Below, one piece after another: positions 17,842 to 25,805 of a stretch of DNA of 64,000 nt (within the stretch, counting starts at the first letter, position 1; each line of letters begins with the position of its first letter). A program made the translations under genes and the position numbers. The notes beneath the pieces were generated by a model. The model did not search any database. It was not told where the DNA came from and was given only the letters and a program-made list of their open reading frames with translations. The DNA is from Sphingomonas turrisvirgatae (GTDB taxonomy: Bacteria; Pseudomonadota; Alphaproteobacteria; Sphingomonadales; Sphingomonadaceae): positions 83,264 through 147,263 of the forward strand of contig NZ_MDDS01000004.1 in NCBI RefSeq assembly GCF_001721295.1, given 5' to 3'.

Positions 17842-18264
17842 ATGGCCGGCATCACCATCGGCGCGTTCGCGAAAGCGGCAGGAGTCCGGACAGACACGAT
17901 CCGCTATTATGAGCGGGGCGGGCTCCTCCCTCCCCCGGTACGCACGGCCGCCGGCTACCGGCTGTATGACGATTCCGACCTCGAGCGCATCCGTTTCATC
18001 CGCAAGGCGCAGGGGCTCGGCTTCACGCTGAGCGAGATCGCGGCGTTGTTGGCGCTGCGCGCGTCCGACACCGCCCGCGCCGCCGATGTTCTCGACATCA
18101 CCGAACGCAAGATCGCGGAATCCATCGCCCGGATCACCGAGCTGAGCCGCATCAGCGCTGCGCTTAAGCAGCTCGCCGAGCAATGTCCGGTAGAGGCTCC
18201 GGTGACGGACTGCCCGATCTTAGCGCACCTCGCCAACACCAGCACCGCGCCGAGCAAGGTCTAG
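17842..18264 (+). CDS. MerR-family metal-responsive regulator
   Basis: 140 residues; the ATG at 17842 follows GGAGGTAGGT. The N-terminus ITIGAFAKAAGVRTDTIRYYERGGLL and GYRLYDDSDLERIRFI are standard MerR winged-helix motifs. The C-terminal metal loop is C-PVEAPVTD-C with eight residues between the cysteines, as in MerR/PbrR/CadR, not the seven of CueR and of the regulator at 13280. It may therefore sense a metal other than copper, or have relaxed selectivity. The identical promoter in front of the Csp-like gene suggests it controls both. Confidence 0.85.
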   Translation: MAGITIGAFAKAAGVRTDTIRYYERGGLLPPPVRTAAGYRLYDDSDLERIRFIRKAQGLGFTLSEIAALLALRASDTARAADVLDITERKIAESIARITELSRISAALKQLAEQCPVEAPVTDCPILAHLANTSTAPSKV

Positions 18265-18360
18265 CCGTGAGCACCGCCTTCCCGACGATTTTCAAGACAA
18301 CAGAACGGGCGCGGCCCGCACGGGAGAATGCCGGGGCAATCATCTGAACAGAGGAAGGAC

Positions 18361-18588
18361 ATGACAATGAAGCGACTTCTCATAGCAGCCACACTCCCGA
18401 TCATCGGGCTAGCGGGATGCGCCACCACGCGCGAAGCGACCGCCGAGCAGCGCGTGAGCTGCGAGCGCATGGAACAGGATATGGGCCTCCGCACCACCCA
18501 CGATCACGCCGCGATGAAGGGGATGGGAATGAACCCGATGAACCTCAGCCACGAGCGCTGCCAACAAATCCTCGCTCAACCCCAATAG
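18361..18588 (+). CDS. Small Met/His-containing lipoprotein
   Basis: 75 residues from the ATG at 18361 with GAGGAAGG upstream. The signal (MKRLLIAATLPIIGLAGC) ends in lipobox L-A-G-C. The mature part (RVSCERMEQDMGLRTTHDH, then MKGMGMNPMNLSHERC) is rich in Met, His and Cys, fitting a periplasmic metal-binding lipoprotein. No named family was recognised. It follows the second MerR gene by about 100 bp, in the same direction. Confidence 0.6.
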   Translation: MTMKRLLIAATLPIIGLAGCATTREATAEQRVSCERMEQDMGLRTTHDHAAMKGMGMNPMNLSHERCQQILAQPQ

Positions 18589-18656
18589 ACGAATGGCTAC
18601 CGTTCGCCGGGCTTTCCGAGAGCCCGGCGAATAGCGGCCTAACGAAGGACAGAGAC

Positions 18657-18951
18657 ATGAACAATCGAACGACACCTTTATGGAAATCCGCCCTAGCGCC
18701 GACCGCGGCGATCCTCGCCGCATTGAGCGTCTCCGCCTGCGGGGGAGCCGACACCGGCACTGCACCCGTCGACGCGCTCGACTGAGTGCTCCCAATGTCA
18801 TGTGCCGCCGCCGAGCCACAATATGATGCACTTCGAGATGGTTTCTCAGCGCGTCGCCGGCAAACGCGCGCGGGTCGAGCAGTGCTACGCCTGCCACACG
18901 ACCGACGCCTGGAACAACATCAGGGGGGTTGGTTGGTATGTTCACCATTGA
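18657..18951 (+). pseudogene. Frameshifted small dihaem c-type cytochrome-like lipoprotein
   Basis: The ATG at 18657 opens a lipoprotein signal (LAALSVSACGG) that stops at 18783 after 42 codons. In the +1 frame across the same point the sequence continues as TRSTECSQCHVPPPSHN ... RVEQCYACHTTDAWNNIRG and stops at 18949-18951. The two CxxCH motifs (CSQCH, CYACH) are haem c attachment sites. One frame change near 18765-18780 would restore a protein of about 97 residues. It may be a true pseudogene, a sequencing error, or frameshift-expressed. A short electron-transfer protein in the metal island is inferred. Confidence 0.55.
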
Positions 18952-19022
18952 TGCGACCGGCGACGGCCTCGCTGAACTCGTGAGACAGTGCTCGATCCCG
19001 AGCTTGTCGAGACGACATTCAG

Positions 19023-19931
19023 ATGACATTTGAAATTCGCCAACTGCGCTACGCCATAGCGGCCGCCGATCATGGAAGCTTCTACCGCGCGGCCCGAGCG
19101 CTCAACATCGAGCAATCGACGCTCAGCCGGAACATTTTGAAGCTGGAGCGGGCGATCGGAATGCCAATTTTTGAACGCTCCCGTGCGGGTGTCACCTCAA
19201 CATTGGCAGGGAGCGCATTCCTTCGCGGCGCTCGACCGATGGTAGCTAGCGCCGATAAGCTCATAGCGATGATGCGGGCCGCTGGCCAAGGCCGTGCTGG
19301 TGGGTTGAGGCTGGGACATAACAGCTCAGTCTCGGCTGGCAATCTTCGTGCGACAATGATGAGCTGGGGGCACGCTCATCCCGATGTTCAGGTCGATTGT
19401 GTCGAAGCCAATCGCAGCGTGCTCCTCGCCGAGCTAGACACTGGCGAGATTGACATAGCAATCCTGATGGGAGCGAACGGCCATCGCGGCTTTCGCTGCA
19501 AGCAGTTTTGGAGCGAGCGCATGCTAGTTGCGCTGCCTGCTACGCATTCGTTGGCCGAGCGTGACGTGGTTCACTGGACCGACCTGTGGAACGAGCGCTT
19601 CCTACTGCCTGCGGCCGATCCAGGTCCTGAGATTAGAGATATGCTAGTCGGACGACTGTCGGTCTCGGGTATCAAGCCGGAGATTGAAATGGCTCGATCT
19701 AGTCGCGAGACGATCCTGAGCATCCTCGGTGGCAGTTCGGCGATGACTATTGTCTGCGAAGGCTCGACGGGCGCCCGCTATCCGGATGTTGTTTATAAGC
19801 CGATCCACGGCGAGCAAGGACCGGCACTCACCAGTTATTCTGGTTATTGGCGGGACGACAATCTGAATCCGGCCCTGCGGCGCCTCCTTAGTTTTATTAA
19901 GGCGCGGTTTGCCCTGCATTTTGATTATTAG
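19023..19931 (+). CDS. LysR-family transcriptional regulator at the end of the transfer region
   Basis: 302 residues. The N-terminus (MTFEIRQLRYAIAAADHGSFYRAARALNIEQSTLSRNILKLE) is a LysR helix-turn-helix, followed by a substrate-binding domain (GGLRLGHNSSVSAGNLRATM ...). It lies next to a small exclusion-type gene and converges on the trb operon. Related LysR genes commonly flank trb clusters in alphaproteobacterial ICEs; regulation of transfer or cargo genes is inferred only. Codon use is less GC-biased than in the neighbours. Confidence 0.85.
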   Translation: MTFEIRQLRYAIAAADHGSFYRAARALNIEQSTLSRNILKLERAIGMPIFERSRAGVTSTLAGSAFLRGARPMVASADKLIAMMRAAGQGRAGGLRLGHNSSVSAGNLRATMMSWGHAHPDVQVDCVEANRSVLLAELDTGEIDIAILMGANGHRGFRCKQFWSERMLVALPATHSLAERDVVHWTDLWNERFLLPAADPGPEIRDMLVGRLSVSGIKPEIEMARSSRETILSILGGSSAMTIVCEGSTGARYPDVVYKPIHGEQGPALTSYSGYWRDDNLNPALRRLLSFIKARFALHFDY

Positions 19932-19975
19932 GAGCGATCCCAGTAGTTAGGTATGAATCTCTTGGAGTTATTGCC

Positions 19976-20284
19976 ATGTCGCAAGGAAGAACTATCGTAA
20001 TTGGGATTGTTACGTTGGCCATTGGCTTCGCAGGTGGATTTGTCTTGCGACCGGTGATTGCGCCAAGGCAACAAACAGAGATGGCCGCTGCTCCGCCGCC
20101 TACGGCCGCTGTGTCGAGTGAGGCGCGGGGCACGCAATACTTCGTGGCGAATATCGACGAGGCGCGGCAGGTCGTGGCCGGATGCCGCGATGGCTCGGTG
20201 CGGAGCGGCGAATGCGCCACTGCCGAGGAAGCGATAATCAAGGTCGAGGCTCAGGAGCGCCGCAAGCGGTTCTTGGGTAACTGA
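19976..20284 (+). CDS. Small membrane-anchored protein, TrbK/entry-exclusion-like
   Basis: 102 residues. One N-terminal hydrophobic segment (TIVIGIVTLAIGFAGGFVL) is followed by a Pro/Ala linker and a charged C-terminus with two cysteines (VVAGCRDGSVRSGECATAEEAIIK). This resembles the small TrbK/EexN-like proteins found at the ends of trb clusters, which block redundant transfer between donor cells. It is oriented opposite to the trb operon and converges on the DUF2274 gene. Confidence 0.55.
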   Translation: MSQGRTIVIGIVTLAIGFAGGFVLRPVIAPRQQTEMAAAPPPTAAVSSEARGTQYFVANIDEARQVVAGCRDGSVRSGECATAEEAIIKVEAQERRKRFLGN

Positions 20285-20299
20285 CGGCAGCGCGTCAAC

Positions 20300-20524
20300 T
20301 CAGTCCTTGCGGGCTCCCCGACGCCGCGAAAAAGCCCGGTCGCTTGCCATGAACCGTGCCAACATGGGTGAAACTAGCTTCTCGGGGGAAACGACTTCCC
20401 CGCCGGTTTCGGCCGCGAGAGCAGCGGCGTAGGCGACAAGATCGCGGTGAACGGCCGCGGGCAGTTCGACCGTCAGCTTAAGAGGTCGGTCGTCGGCCAG
20501 CGGCCCCAGCTTCAACTTTGTCAT
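20300..20524 (-). CDS. DUF2274-family protein of the trb operon
   Basis: 74 residues (MTKLKLGPLADDRPLKLTVELPAAVHRDLVAYAAAL ...). The start overlaps the trbI stop by four bases (ATGA), so it is the last gene of the trb operon. The central pattern (KLTVELPAAVHRDLVAYA) resembles ribbon-helix-helix-type small proteins. DUF2274 genes recur immediately after trbI in alphaproteobacterial elements; their function is unknown. Confidence 0.8.
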   Translation of the reverse strand: MTKLKLGPLADDRPLKLTVELPAAVHRDLVAYAAALAAETGGEVVSPEKLVSPMLARFMASDRAFSRRRGARKD

Positions 20525-21741
20525 CGTGTCGCTCCGATCGGTTCGAGCACAAGGTCGCGGGTCAGGACCACGCGCAGCGGATGACCCGGCCGGATGGTGA
20601 GCGTCGGCTGCACGTTGAGCTGCCGTCGCACGATCTGCTGGCCGGTCTGATTGATGGTGTCTTGCGAGCCGCGCCGTAGCGCGCGGGTCAGGTCGTTGTC
20701 GCTGTCCGCGCCCAGCTCGGCCCCGACGCCGAGCAGTGTCGAGATGGCGGCGGCCTTGAGCAAATTGCCCCAATGCTGATTCACCCGGTCCTGCAAGCCA
20801 GCGAACCCTGCTCCGTCCGCACCTGGCTGGCGCTCGAGAACGATCGAGCGGCCGTCCGGTAGGATGAGGCGGTCCCAGGCAAGCAGCACGCGGGTCTGGC
20901 CTGCGGCGACTTCGCTGTCGTATTCGCCAATCAGCCGCGCGCCCTGCGGGATGAGCAGGACGCGGCCGGTCGGGCTGTCGTAAACATTGGCCGTCACCTG
21001 GGCGGTGATCTGGCCGGGTAGGTCGGAGCGGATTCCGGTGATGAGCGCGGCTGGGACGACGCTACCCGCCTGCACGACGTTGGGCGACGCGGGTGCAGCG
21101 AGCCGTTCGACGCTTACCGTGTGCTGGTTGGATACCTGCACCATGAACGCGCGCTTGCCGGCCTGATCGCCTTGCGCGACTTGCTGGCCTGGCTCCTGCC
21201 CGGACGGCGCTGGCAAGCCCGGCGCCGCGACGGGCTCCGCGCCTGCGCGCGCGCCGCCGCTGCCGAGGAAGACCGAGCTGATGCGCGCCGCATCGCGCTC
21301 CTGCGCGGCGCGCTGCCGGGCGGCTTCCGCCGCCTGTGCGCGCGGATCGGGCGGACCCGGCTGCGCGCCGATCGGTGGCACGGGCACGTCCTCGCCCTGC
21401 TGCTGCGCCGACACGATCGGGCGGCCGAGGTCGCCGGGAAGCGGCGGGCCGAGCCTGGGCGCCTGGGCATAGTCGCGCGGCCCGGACGTGATCGTCTCGG
21501 ATGTGGCTCGGCTGTCAGTGTTGTAGAGTTCCTGCGCGGCCTTCTCACCGGGCGGCCGCAGCGCATAGATCAGCGAACCGCCGATGCCGAGGCCGGCGGC
21601 AACTCCGACGACGGCGAGTGCCTTGCGGGACAGCCGCATGACGCGGGGCGGATCGCCGCGAAGCTGGAACGCGGCGGGATCGGGCCGTTCCGCTTGGGGC
21701 ATGGGCCGGTCTTCAACGGCGGGATCGTGGCTATCAGTCAC
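20521..21741 (-). CDS. trbI: Conjugative transfer protein TrbI (VirB10 family)
   Basis: 406 residues. A cytoplasmic Pro-rich N-terminus, one membrane helix (ALAVVGVAAGLGIGGSLIYAL, about 40-60), a Pro/Gln/Ala-rich periplasmic linker and the C-terminal VirB10 domain (VQAGSVVPAALITGIRSDLPGQITAQV ... GARLIGEYDSEV ... TLTIRPGHPLRVVLTRDLVL). VirB10 proteins span both membranes and gate the type IV secretion channel. The start overlaps the trbG stop by four bases. Confidence 0.92.
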   Translation of the reverse strand: MTDSHDPAVEDRPMPQAERPDPAAFQLRGDPPRVMRLSRKALAVVGVAAGLGIGGSLIYALRPPGEKAAQELYNTDSRATSETITSGPRDYAQAPRLGPPLPGDLGRPIVSAQQQGEDVPVPPIGAQPGPPDPRAQAAEAARQRAAQERDAARISSVFLGSGGARAGAEPVAAPGLPAPSGQEPGQQVAQGDQAGKRAFMVQVSNQHTVSVERLAAPASPNVVQAGSVVPAALITGIRSDLPGQITAQVTANVYDSPTGRVLLIPQGARLIGEYDSEVAAGQTRVLLAWDRLILPDGRSIVLERQPGADGAGFAGLQDRVNQHWGNLLKAAAISTLLGVGAELGADSDNDLTRALRRGSQDTINQTGQQIVRRQLNVQPTLTIRPGHPLRVVLTRDLVLEPIGATR

Positions 21742-22748
21742 GGCCGCCCCCTCCGCCCATCGTTGCGCAGGATGCGGACGCGCTGTTCGCTGCGCCGGTC
21801 GCCCAGGCGCAGCTCGGCGGCGGCGAAAAGGCGATCGACCACCATGTAGCGGCCCTGCACGCGGTAATTGACCAGCTCGGCGTCACCGGCCGCGCCGGTC
21901 ACGAACAGCGGCGGCATCTCGCCCTGCGAGATCCCGGCTGGAAACTCCACAAACACCTGCCGGCCATCGTCGAACGCGCGAACGGGCTTCCACGCCGCGC
22001 GGTCGCCTTCGATCCGGTAGCGGAAATTGAGCGCGGCCACGTCCACGCCAGTCGCCACCGGTGTGGCGAATGCAGCAGCCGCGTTGCGACCCTGCAAGGC
22101 AATCAGCGCGTCCTGCGGATAGGTCCACGAGACTGAAGCCATGTAGGTCGCAGTCGTGGCGCGCAGCTCCAGATGGTAGGTGCGTCGGTCGGTGTTGATG
22201 ACGAGGTTCGTGGCGAGGTCCGGCCGGGTGGGCTTGACGAGGATATGCACCCGGGCCGTGGCGCCGCTGCCGCTAACCGTGTCGCCGATGATCCAGCGCA
22301 CCGTGTCCCCGGCCGCGACCGGCCCCGGCCCCACGAGCTGCTCACCTTCCTGTAGCGCGATGTCCGTCACCTGGCCGGGCGCGGTATAGACCTGATAGAG
22401 CGCGCCGTCGGTCCAGGGATATTGCTGGATGGCGTTGAGGAAGCCATCGCGCACCGGCTGGATTCGGGCGGCGGCATTGGCGTCTCCGACGCGACGGCGC
22501 GGGTCGGCAGGCTCCGCCCGTCGCGGGCTCTCCGCCACCGGCTTCAACTGACCGGGCAGCGGCAACGGTTCGGGGATCGTCACGATCTCGACGGCGCGCG
22601 GCTCGGCTGCGAGCGTCGCCACGATCGCGGGCGGCGGATCGTCATAGGCGATCACGGGCGGCTTGGCCGACATGGTGGCGCAGCCGGCGAGCGCGAATGC
22701 GGAGACGAGGAGAACCGCCGAAGCGGAGCGGAATGACGGGCGCTTCAT
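21738..22748 (-). CDS. trbG: Conjugative transfer protein TrbG (VirB9 family)
   Basis: 336 residues with a lipoprotein-like signal (SASAVLLVSAFALAGC) and the VirB9 domain: ALYQVYTAPGQVTDIALQEGE, then TRPDLATNLVINTDRRTYHLELR, FRYRIEGD and DGRQVFVEFP. It should form the outer-membrane core ring with TrbI, and the cysteine after the signal suggests lipidation. It overlaps both neighbours by four bases. Confidence 0.92.
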   Translation of the reverse strand: MKRPSFRSASAVLLVSAFALAGCATMSAKPPVIAYDDPPPAIVATLAAEPRAVEIVTIPEPLPLPGQLKPVAESPRRAEPADPRRRVGDANAAARIQPVRDGFLNAIQQYPWTDGALYQVYTAPGQVTDIALQEGEQLVGPGPVAAGDTVRWIIGDTVSGSGATARVHILVKPTRPDLATNLVINTDRRTYHLELRATTATYMASVSWTYPQDALIALQGRNAAAAFATPVATGVDVAALNFRYRIEGDRAAWKPVRAFDDGRQVFVEFPAGISQGEMPPLFVTGAAGDAELVNYRVQGRYMVVDRLFAAAELRLGDRRSEQRVRILRNDGRRGRP

Positions 22749-23428
22749 TGCGACAGTTCCTTTGACCAGTTGAGGGCGTTGACGAAGACGCCGAGCGGGT
22801 TCTTGCGCAGGGCGTCAGGCGTGCGCGGCGGCTGGACGACGATGGTGAGGATGGCCGACCAGCGCTCGGTGGCGGCGAGGCTGCCGTCCTGATAGCGCCG
22901 CTCGGTCCAGGCGACGCGGAAGCTGTCGGGCGATGCGCGGATGACGCTCGACACGTCCACCGCGACCTGCACCTGGCCGACATTGGCGAACGGGTCGTTG
23001 GCCCGCGCATAATCGTTGAGCGCCAGCGCACCGCGATCGGTCGTGAAGTCGTAGGCGCGTAGCCAGTTCTGGCGGACGATGACCGGATCGGCCGGGATGC
23101 TCCGCACCTGCTCGATGAAGCGGGCGAGATGGAACGCGACCTGCGGATCGTTCGGACGGTAGCCGGCTTCGGCCGGCGCAACCGCCTGCGCCTCGCCCAG
23201 CCGATCTACTTGCACCACCCAAGGGACGATATGCCCGCGCGTCGATTGCCAGACGAGGCCGCCGGCGAGCCCGCCAGACAAAACGAGCGCGCCGAAGCAC
23301 GCGAGCCGCCAGCTCCGCGCCTGAATCCGCGCCGAGCCGATGCGGTCGTCCCACGCCTGCGCCGCGCGCTGGTAGGGCGTCGCCGGCTCGGGCGTCTGGC
23401 TATAGCGGATAGAGGGTCGTCGAAACAT
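22745..23428 (-). CDS. trbF: Conjugative transfer protein TrbF (VirB8 family)
   Basis: 227 residues with a short cytoplasmic N-terminus (NPYQRAAQ-like motif: PATPYQRAAQAWDDRIG), one membrane helix (LACFGALVLSGGLAGGLVW) and the periplasmic VirB8 NTF2-like domain (FHLARFIEQVRSIPADPVIVRQNWLRAYDF ... VAWTERRYQDG). An assembly factor of the inner-membrane complex. It begins 3 bp after trbL. Confidence 0.92.
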   Translation of the reverse strand: MFRRPSIRYSQTPEPATPYQRAAQAWDDRIGSARIQARSWRLACFGALVLSGGLAGGLVWQSTRGHIVPWVVQVDRLGEAQAVAPAEAGYRPNDPQVAFHLARFIEQVRSIPADPVIVRQNWLRAYDFTTDRGALALNDYARANDPFANVGQVQVAVDVSSVIRASPDSFRVAWTERRYQDGSLAATERWSAILTIVVQPPRTPDALRKNPLGVFVNALNWSKELSQ

Positions 23429-23431
23429 GGA

Positions 23432-24742
23432 TCAATCCTTCTGGCTGGTATCGACGGACGTGCCGCCACCGCCGCCGTCGCCGGAGCGCAGCGTGTGGGC
23501 GGCGACGGTCGCGCCGTGGGTCATGGTCTGGCGGCGTTTCATCGCGGCCGCCCAGGCGGGCTGGCCGGCCTCGGGCGATGGCGTGGCGCTGCCGCCCGAA
23601 ATCGTGCCGCCGGTGGCGGTGACGGCGGCGCGACCGCCGGAGCGGTAGCTGTCCTTGAGTGAGGCGGCCGCCTTGCGGAGCGGCGACATCGCGGCGCCGG
23701 CCGCCGCCTGGCCGACACCGCCAGCGCCGCCGGCGACCGCAGCCGCGCTGATCTTACCGGCCGAGCCGAGCGCATACGCACTGTTGGCGGCGCCGGAGGT
23801 GAAGGCTGCCCCGCGGGCTGCACCGCCGATCGCGCCTGCCGTCGCGCCGACACCGAGCCGGGCGGCGGCAGCGCCGCCGGCCAGCGCGCCGCCAGCCGCG
23901 AGCACGGTTCCGGCCGCGGCGCCCGCGCCGAGCGCCGGGCCGCCTGAGACGATGCCATTGGCGATGGACGGACCGAAGATGCCAAGCCCCAGCAGGCAGA
24001 GTGAGGCGAGTGCGACGGCCATCGCATCCTCGATGCTCGGCTGCGCGCCACCGAACCCGGCGCGGAACTCGTCGAACAGCGTCGAGCCGATGCCGACGAT
24101 CACGGCGAGCACCAGCACCTTTACGCCGGACGAGATGACGAGCCCCAGCACGCGCTCGGCCATGAAGGCGGTCTTGCCGAACAGGCCGAACGGGATGAGC
24201 ACGAAGCCGCATAGCGTCGCCAACTTGAACTCGATCAGCGTCACGAAGAGCTGGATCGACAGGATGAAGAAGGCGAGGATGACCAGCAGCCAGGCCATCA
24301 GTAGCACGGCGATCTGGATGAAGTTCTCGAAGAACGCGACCCAGCCCATCAGATCGGAGATCGACTGTAGGATCGGTTGGCCGGCCTCCAGCCCGACTTG
24401 GGCGACGCGGCCCGGCTGGAGCAGTTCGGCGGCGGTGAAGCCGGTGCCGGATGCTTTGAGGCCGAGCCCGGCGAAGCTCTCGAAGACGATGCGCGCGAGG
24501 CTGTTCCAGTTGCCGATGATGTAGGCGAAGACGCCGACGAACAGCGTCTTTTTCACCAGCCGGGCGATGATGTCGTCACCTTCGCCCCATGTCCAGAACA
24601 GCGCGGCCAAGGTCACGTCGATGACGATCAGGGTGGTGGCGATGAACGCCACTTCGCCGCCCAGCAGGCCAAACCCGCTGTCAATGTAGCGGGTGAAGAC
24701 ATCCAGAAAGCGATCAACGACGCCGGTGCCGCCCATGTTCAA
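23432..24742 (-). CDS. trbL: Conjugative transfer protein TrbL (VirB6 family)
   Basis: 436 residues. The N-terminal 270 residues hold the polytopic VirB6 core (FTRYIDSGFGLLGGEVAFIATTLIVIDVTLAALFWTWGEGDD ...). A Gly/Ala-rich low-complexity tail follows, with a charged, partly His/Thr C-terminus. VirB6 proteins are inner-membrane channel subunits. It overlaps the upstream trbK-like gene by four bases. Confidence 0.9.
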   Translation of the reverse strand: MNMGGTGVVDRFLDVFTRYIDSGFGLLGGEVAFIATTLIVIDVTLAALFWTWGEGDDIIARLVKKTLFVGVFAYIIGNWNSLARIVFESFAGLGLKASGTGFTAAELLQPGRVAQVGLEAGQPILQSISDLMGWVAFFENFIQIAVLLMAWLLVILAFFILSIQLFVTLIEFKLATLCGFVLIPFGLFGKTAFMAERVLGLVISSGVKVLVLAVIVGIGSTLFDEFRAGFGGAQPSIEDAMAVALASLCLLGLGIFGPSIANGIVSGGPALGAGAAAGTVLAAGGALAGGAAAARLGVGATAGAIGGAARGAAFTSGAANSAYALGSAGKISAAAVAGGAGGVGQAAAGAAMSPLRKAAASLKDSYRSGGRAAVTATGGTISGGSATPSPEAGQPAWAAAMKRRQTMTHGATVAAHTLRSGDGGGGGTSVDTSQKD

Positions 24743-25041
24743 TTCTCCTTGGCCGAAGTGTCGTCGGCGATACGGGGGGCAGGACGCGCGCCGGGCGCGA
24801 GGAACCGACGACGGTTCTCGCCCCAGGCGCGAAGGCAGGCGGGGTCGCTCGCCCCGGCCGCGCCGATCGATTGGCAGCGGCGCAGTTCGATCAGCAGCGG
24901 GTCCATCGCCGATGTCTCGGCGACGGCCGCCGGCTCCGCACGCGCGGTTTCAGGAGCACGGCTCATCTCGATCGCCGTCATCGTGATTGCGATGGCGATG
25001 AAGATGACGGCGCCGATGCGGGCGAGGAGCTTGGTGTCCAC
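24739..25041 (-). CDS. TrbK-alt-like putative entry-exclusion protein
   Basis: 100 residues with one N-terminal membrane segment (IGAVIFIAIAITMTAIEM), an Ala/Glu-rich linker and the C-terminal pattern LRRCQSIGAAGASDPACLRAWGENRRRFL. The C-x-S ... DPxCxxAW motif is typical of the small gene between trbJ and trbL in alphaproteobacterial elements (TrbK-alt). A role in surface or entry exclusion is inferred from position. Confidence 0.8.
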   Translation of the reverse strand: MDTKLLARIGAVIFIAIAITMTAIEMSRAPETARAEPAAVAETSAMDPLLIELRRCQSIGAAGASDPACLRAWGENRRRFLAPGARPAPRIADDTSAKEN

Positions 25042-25046
25042 GACAG

Positions 25047-25805
25047 TCAGTCGCGAAACATGCGCGCGTTGCCCGGCTGGTAGCCGATGCGCGGGGTGAG
25101 GAAGCGGCGGAGCCGTTCGCGGCTTTCGGCTTCGACGGCCGCATTGCGCGCCGAATCCAGCGCCTGCGCCCGGCCCTGCGCGGCGAGCAGCGCCGTCAGG
25201 TCCGCGAGCTGCTGCGATTGCAGCGCGAGAAGCTGGTTGCCCGCCTGCGCGACCTGAAGCGCGCCCGTCGCCGACTGGCTGGACGAGACCAGGCTGTCCA
25301 TCGTCGTGCGCGCGCCGTCGATATTGCCGACGACGCCGGCTTGAACGCGCAGCGCGTCCTCGAACGCGCCGACGCTATCCTCCCAGCGGGCATTGGCGTT
25401 GGCGACCATCTGCGCGTGGCTGCCGGTCAGCGCCGCGCCCTTGTAGCGGCCGTTGAACACCTGCTGGACGTTCTGCACGTCGTAGGCGATGCGCTGCGCT
25501 TCGCCGAGAAGCTGCTGGGTGCGCTGCACCTGCTGCTGCAATTGCTGGAGCGAGTTGAACGGCAGCGAAGCCAGATTGCGCGCCTCATTGATAAGGCTGG
25601 TCGCCTGCTGCTGGATTTGCTGGATCTGATTGTTGACCTGCTGGAGCGACCGGGCGGCCGTCAGCACGTTCTGCGCATAGTTGGTCGGGTCATAGACGAT
25701 CCCGCCGAACTGGGCGTGGGCGGGCGTGGCGGCGGTGATGCCAATGACGCTCGACGTGGCGATGGCGCCGGCCAGGATGGCTCGGCGCAGGATGGTGGTC
25801 TTCAT
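25047..25805 (-). CDS. trbJ: Conjugative transfer protein TrbJ (VirB5 family)
   Basis: 252 residues from the ATG at 25805, which gives a signal peptide (AILAGAIATSSVIGITAATPAHAQ) and overlaps the trbE stop by four bases. The mature protein (FGGIVYDPTNYAQNVLTAARSLQQVNNQIQQIQQQATSL ...) is helical and Gln-rich with coiled-coil character, as expected of the VirB5/TrbJ pilus-tip protein. Confidence 0.92.
   Translation of the reverse strand: MKTTILRRAILAGAIATSSVIGITAATPAHAQFGGIVYDPTNYAQNVLTAARSLQQVNNQIQQIQQQATSLINEARNLASLPFNSLQQLQQQVQRTQQLLGEAQRIAYDVQNVQQVFNGRYKGAALTGSHAQMVANANARWEDSVGAFEDALRVQAGVVGNIDGARTTMDSLVSSSQSATGALQVAQAGNQLLALQSQQLADLTALLAAQGRAQALDSARNAAVEAESRERLRRFLTPRIGYQPGNARMFRD

Noticed and set aside
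19023..19931. LysR gene as the quorum regulator of transfer
   Set aside because: It is a LysR, not a LuxR-type protein, and no autoinducer synthase is present; its target cannot be inferred.
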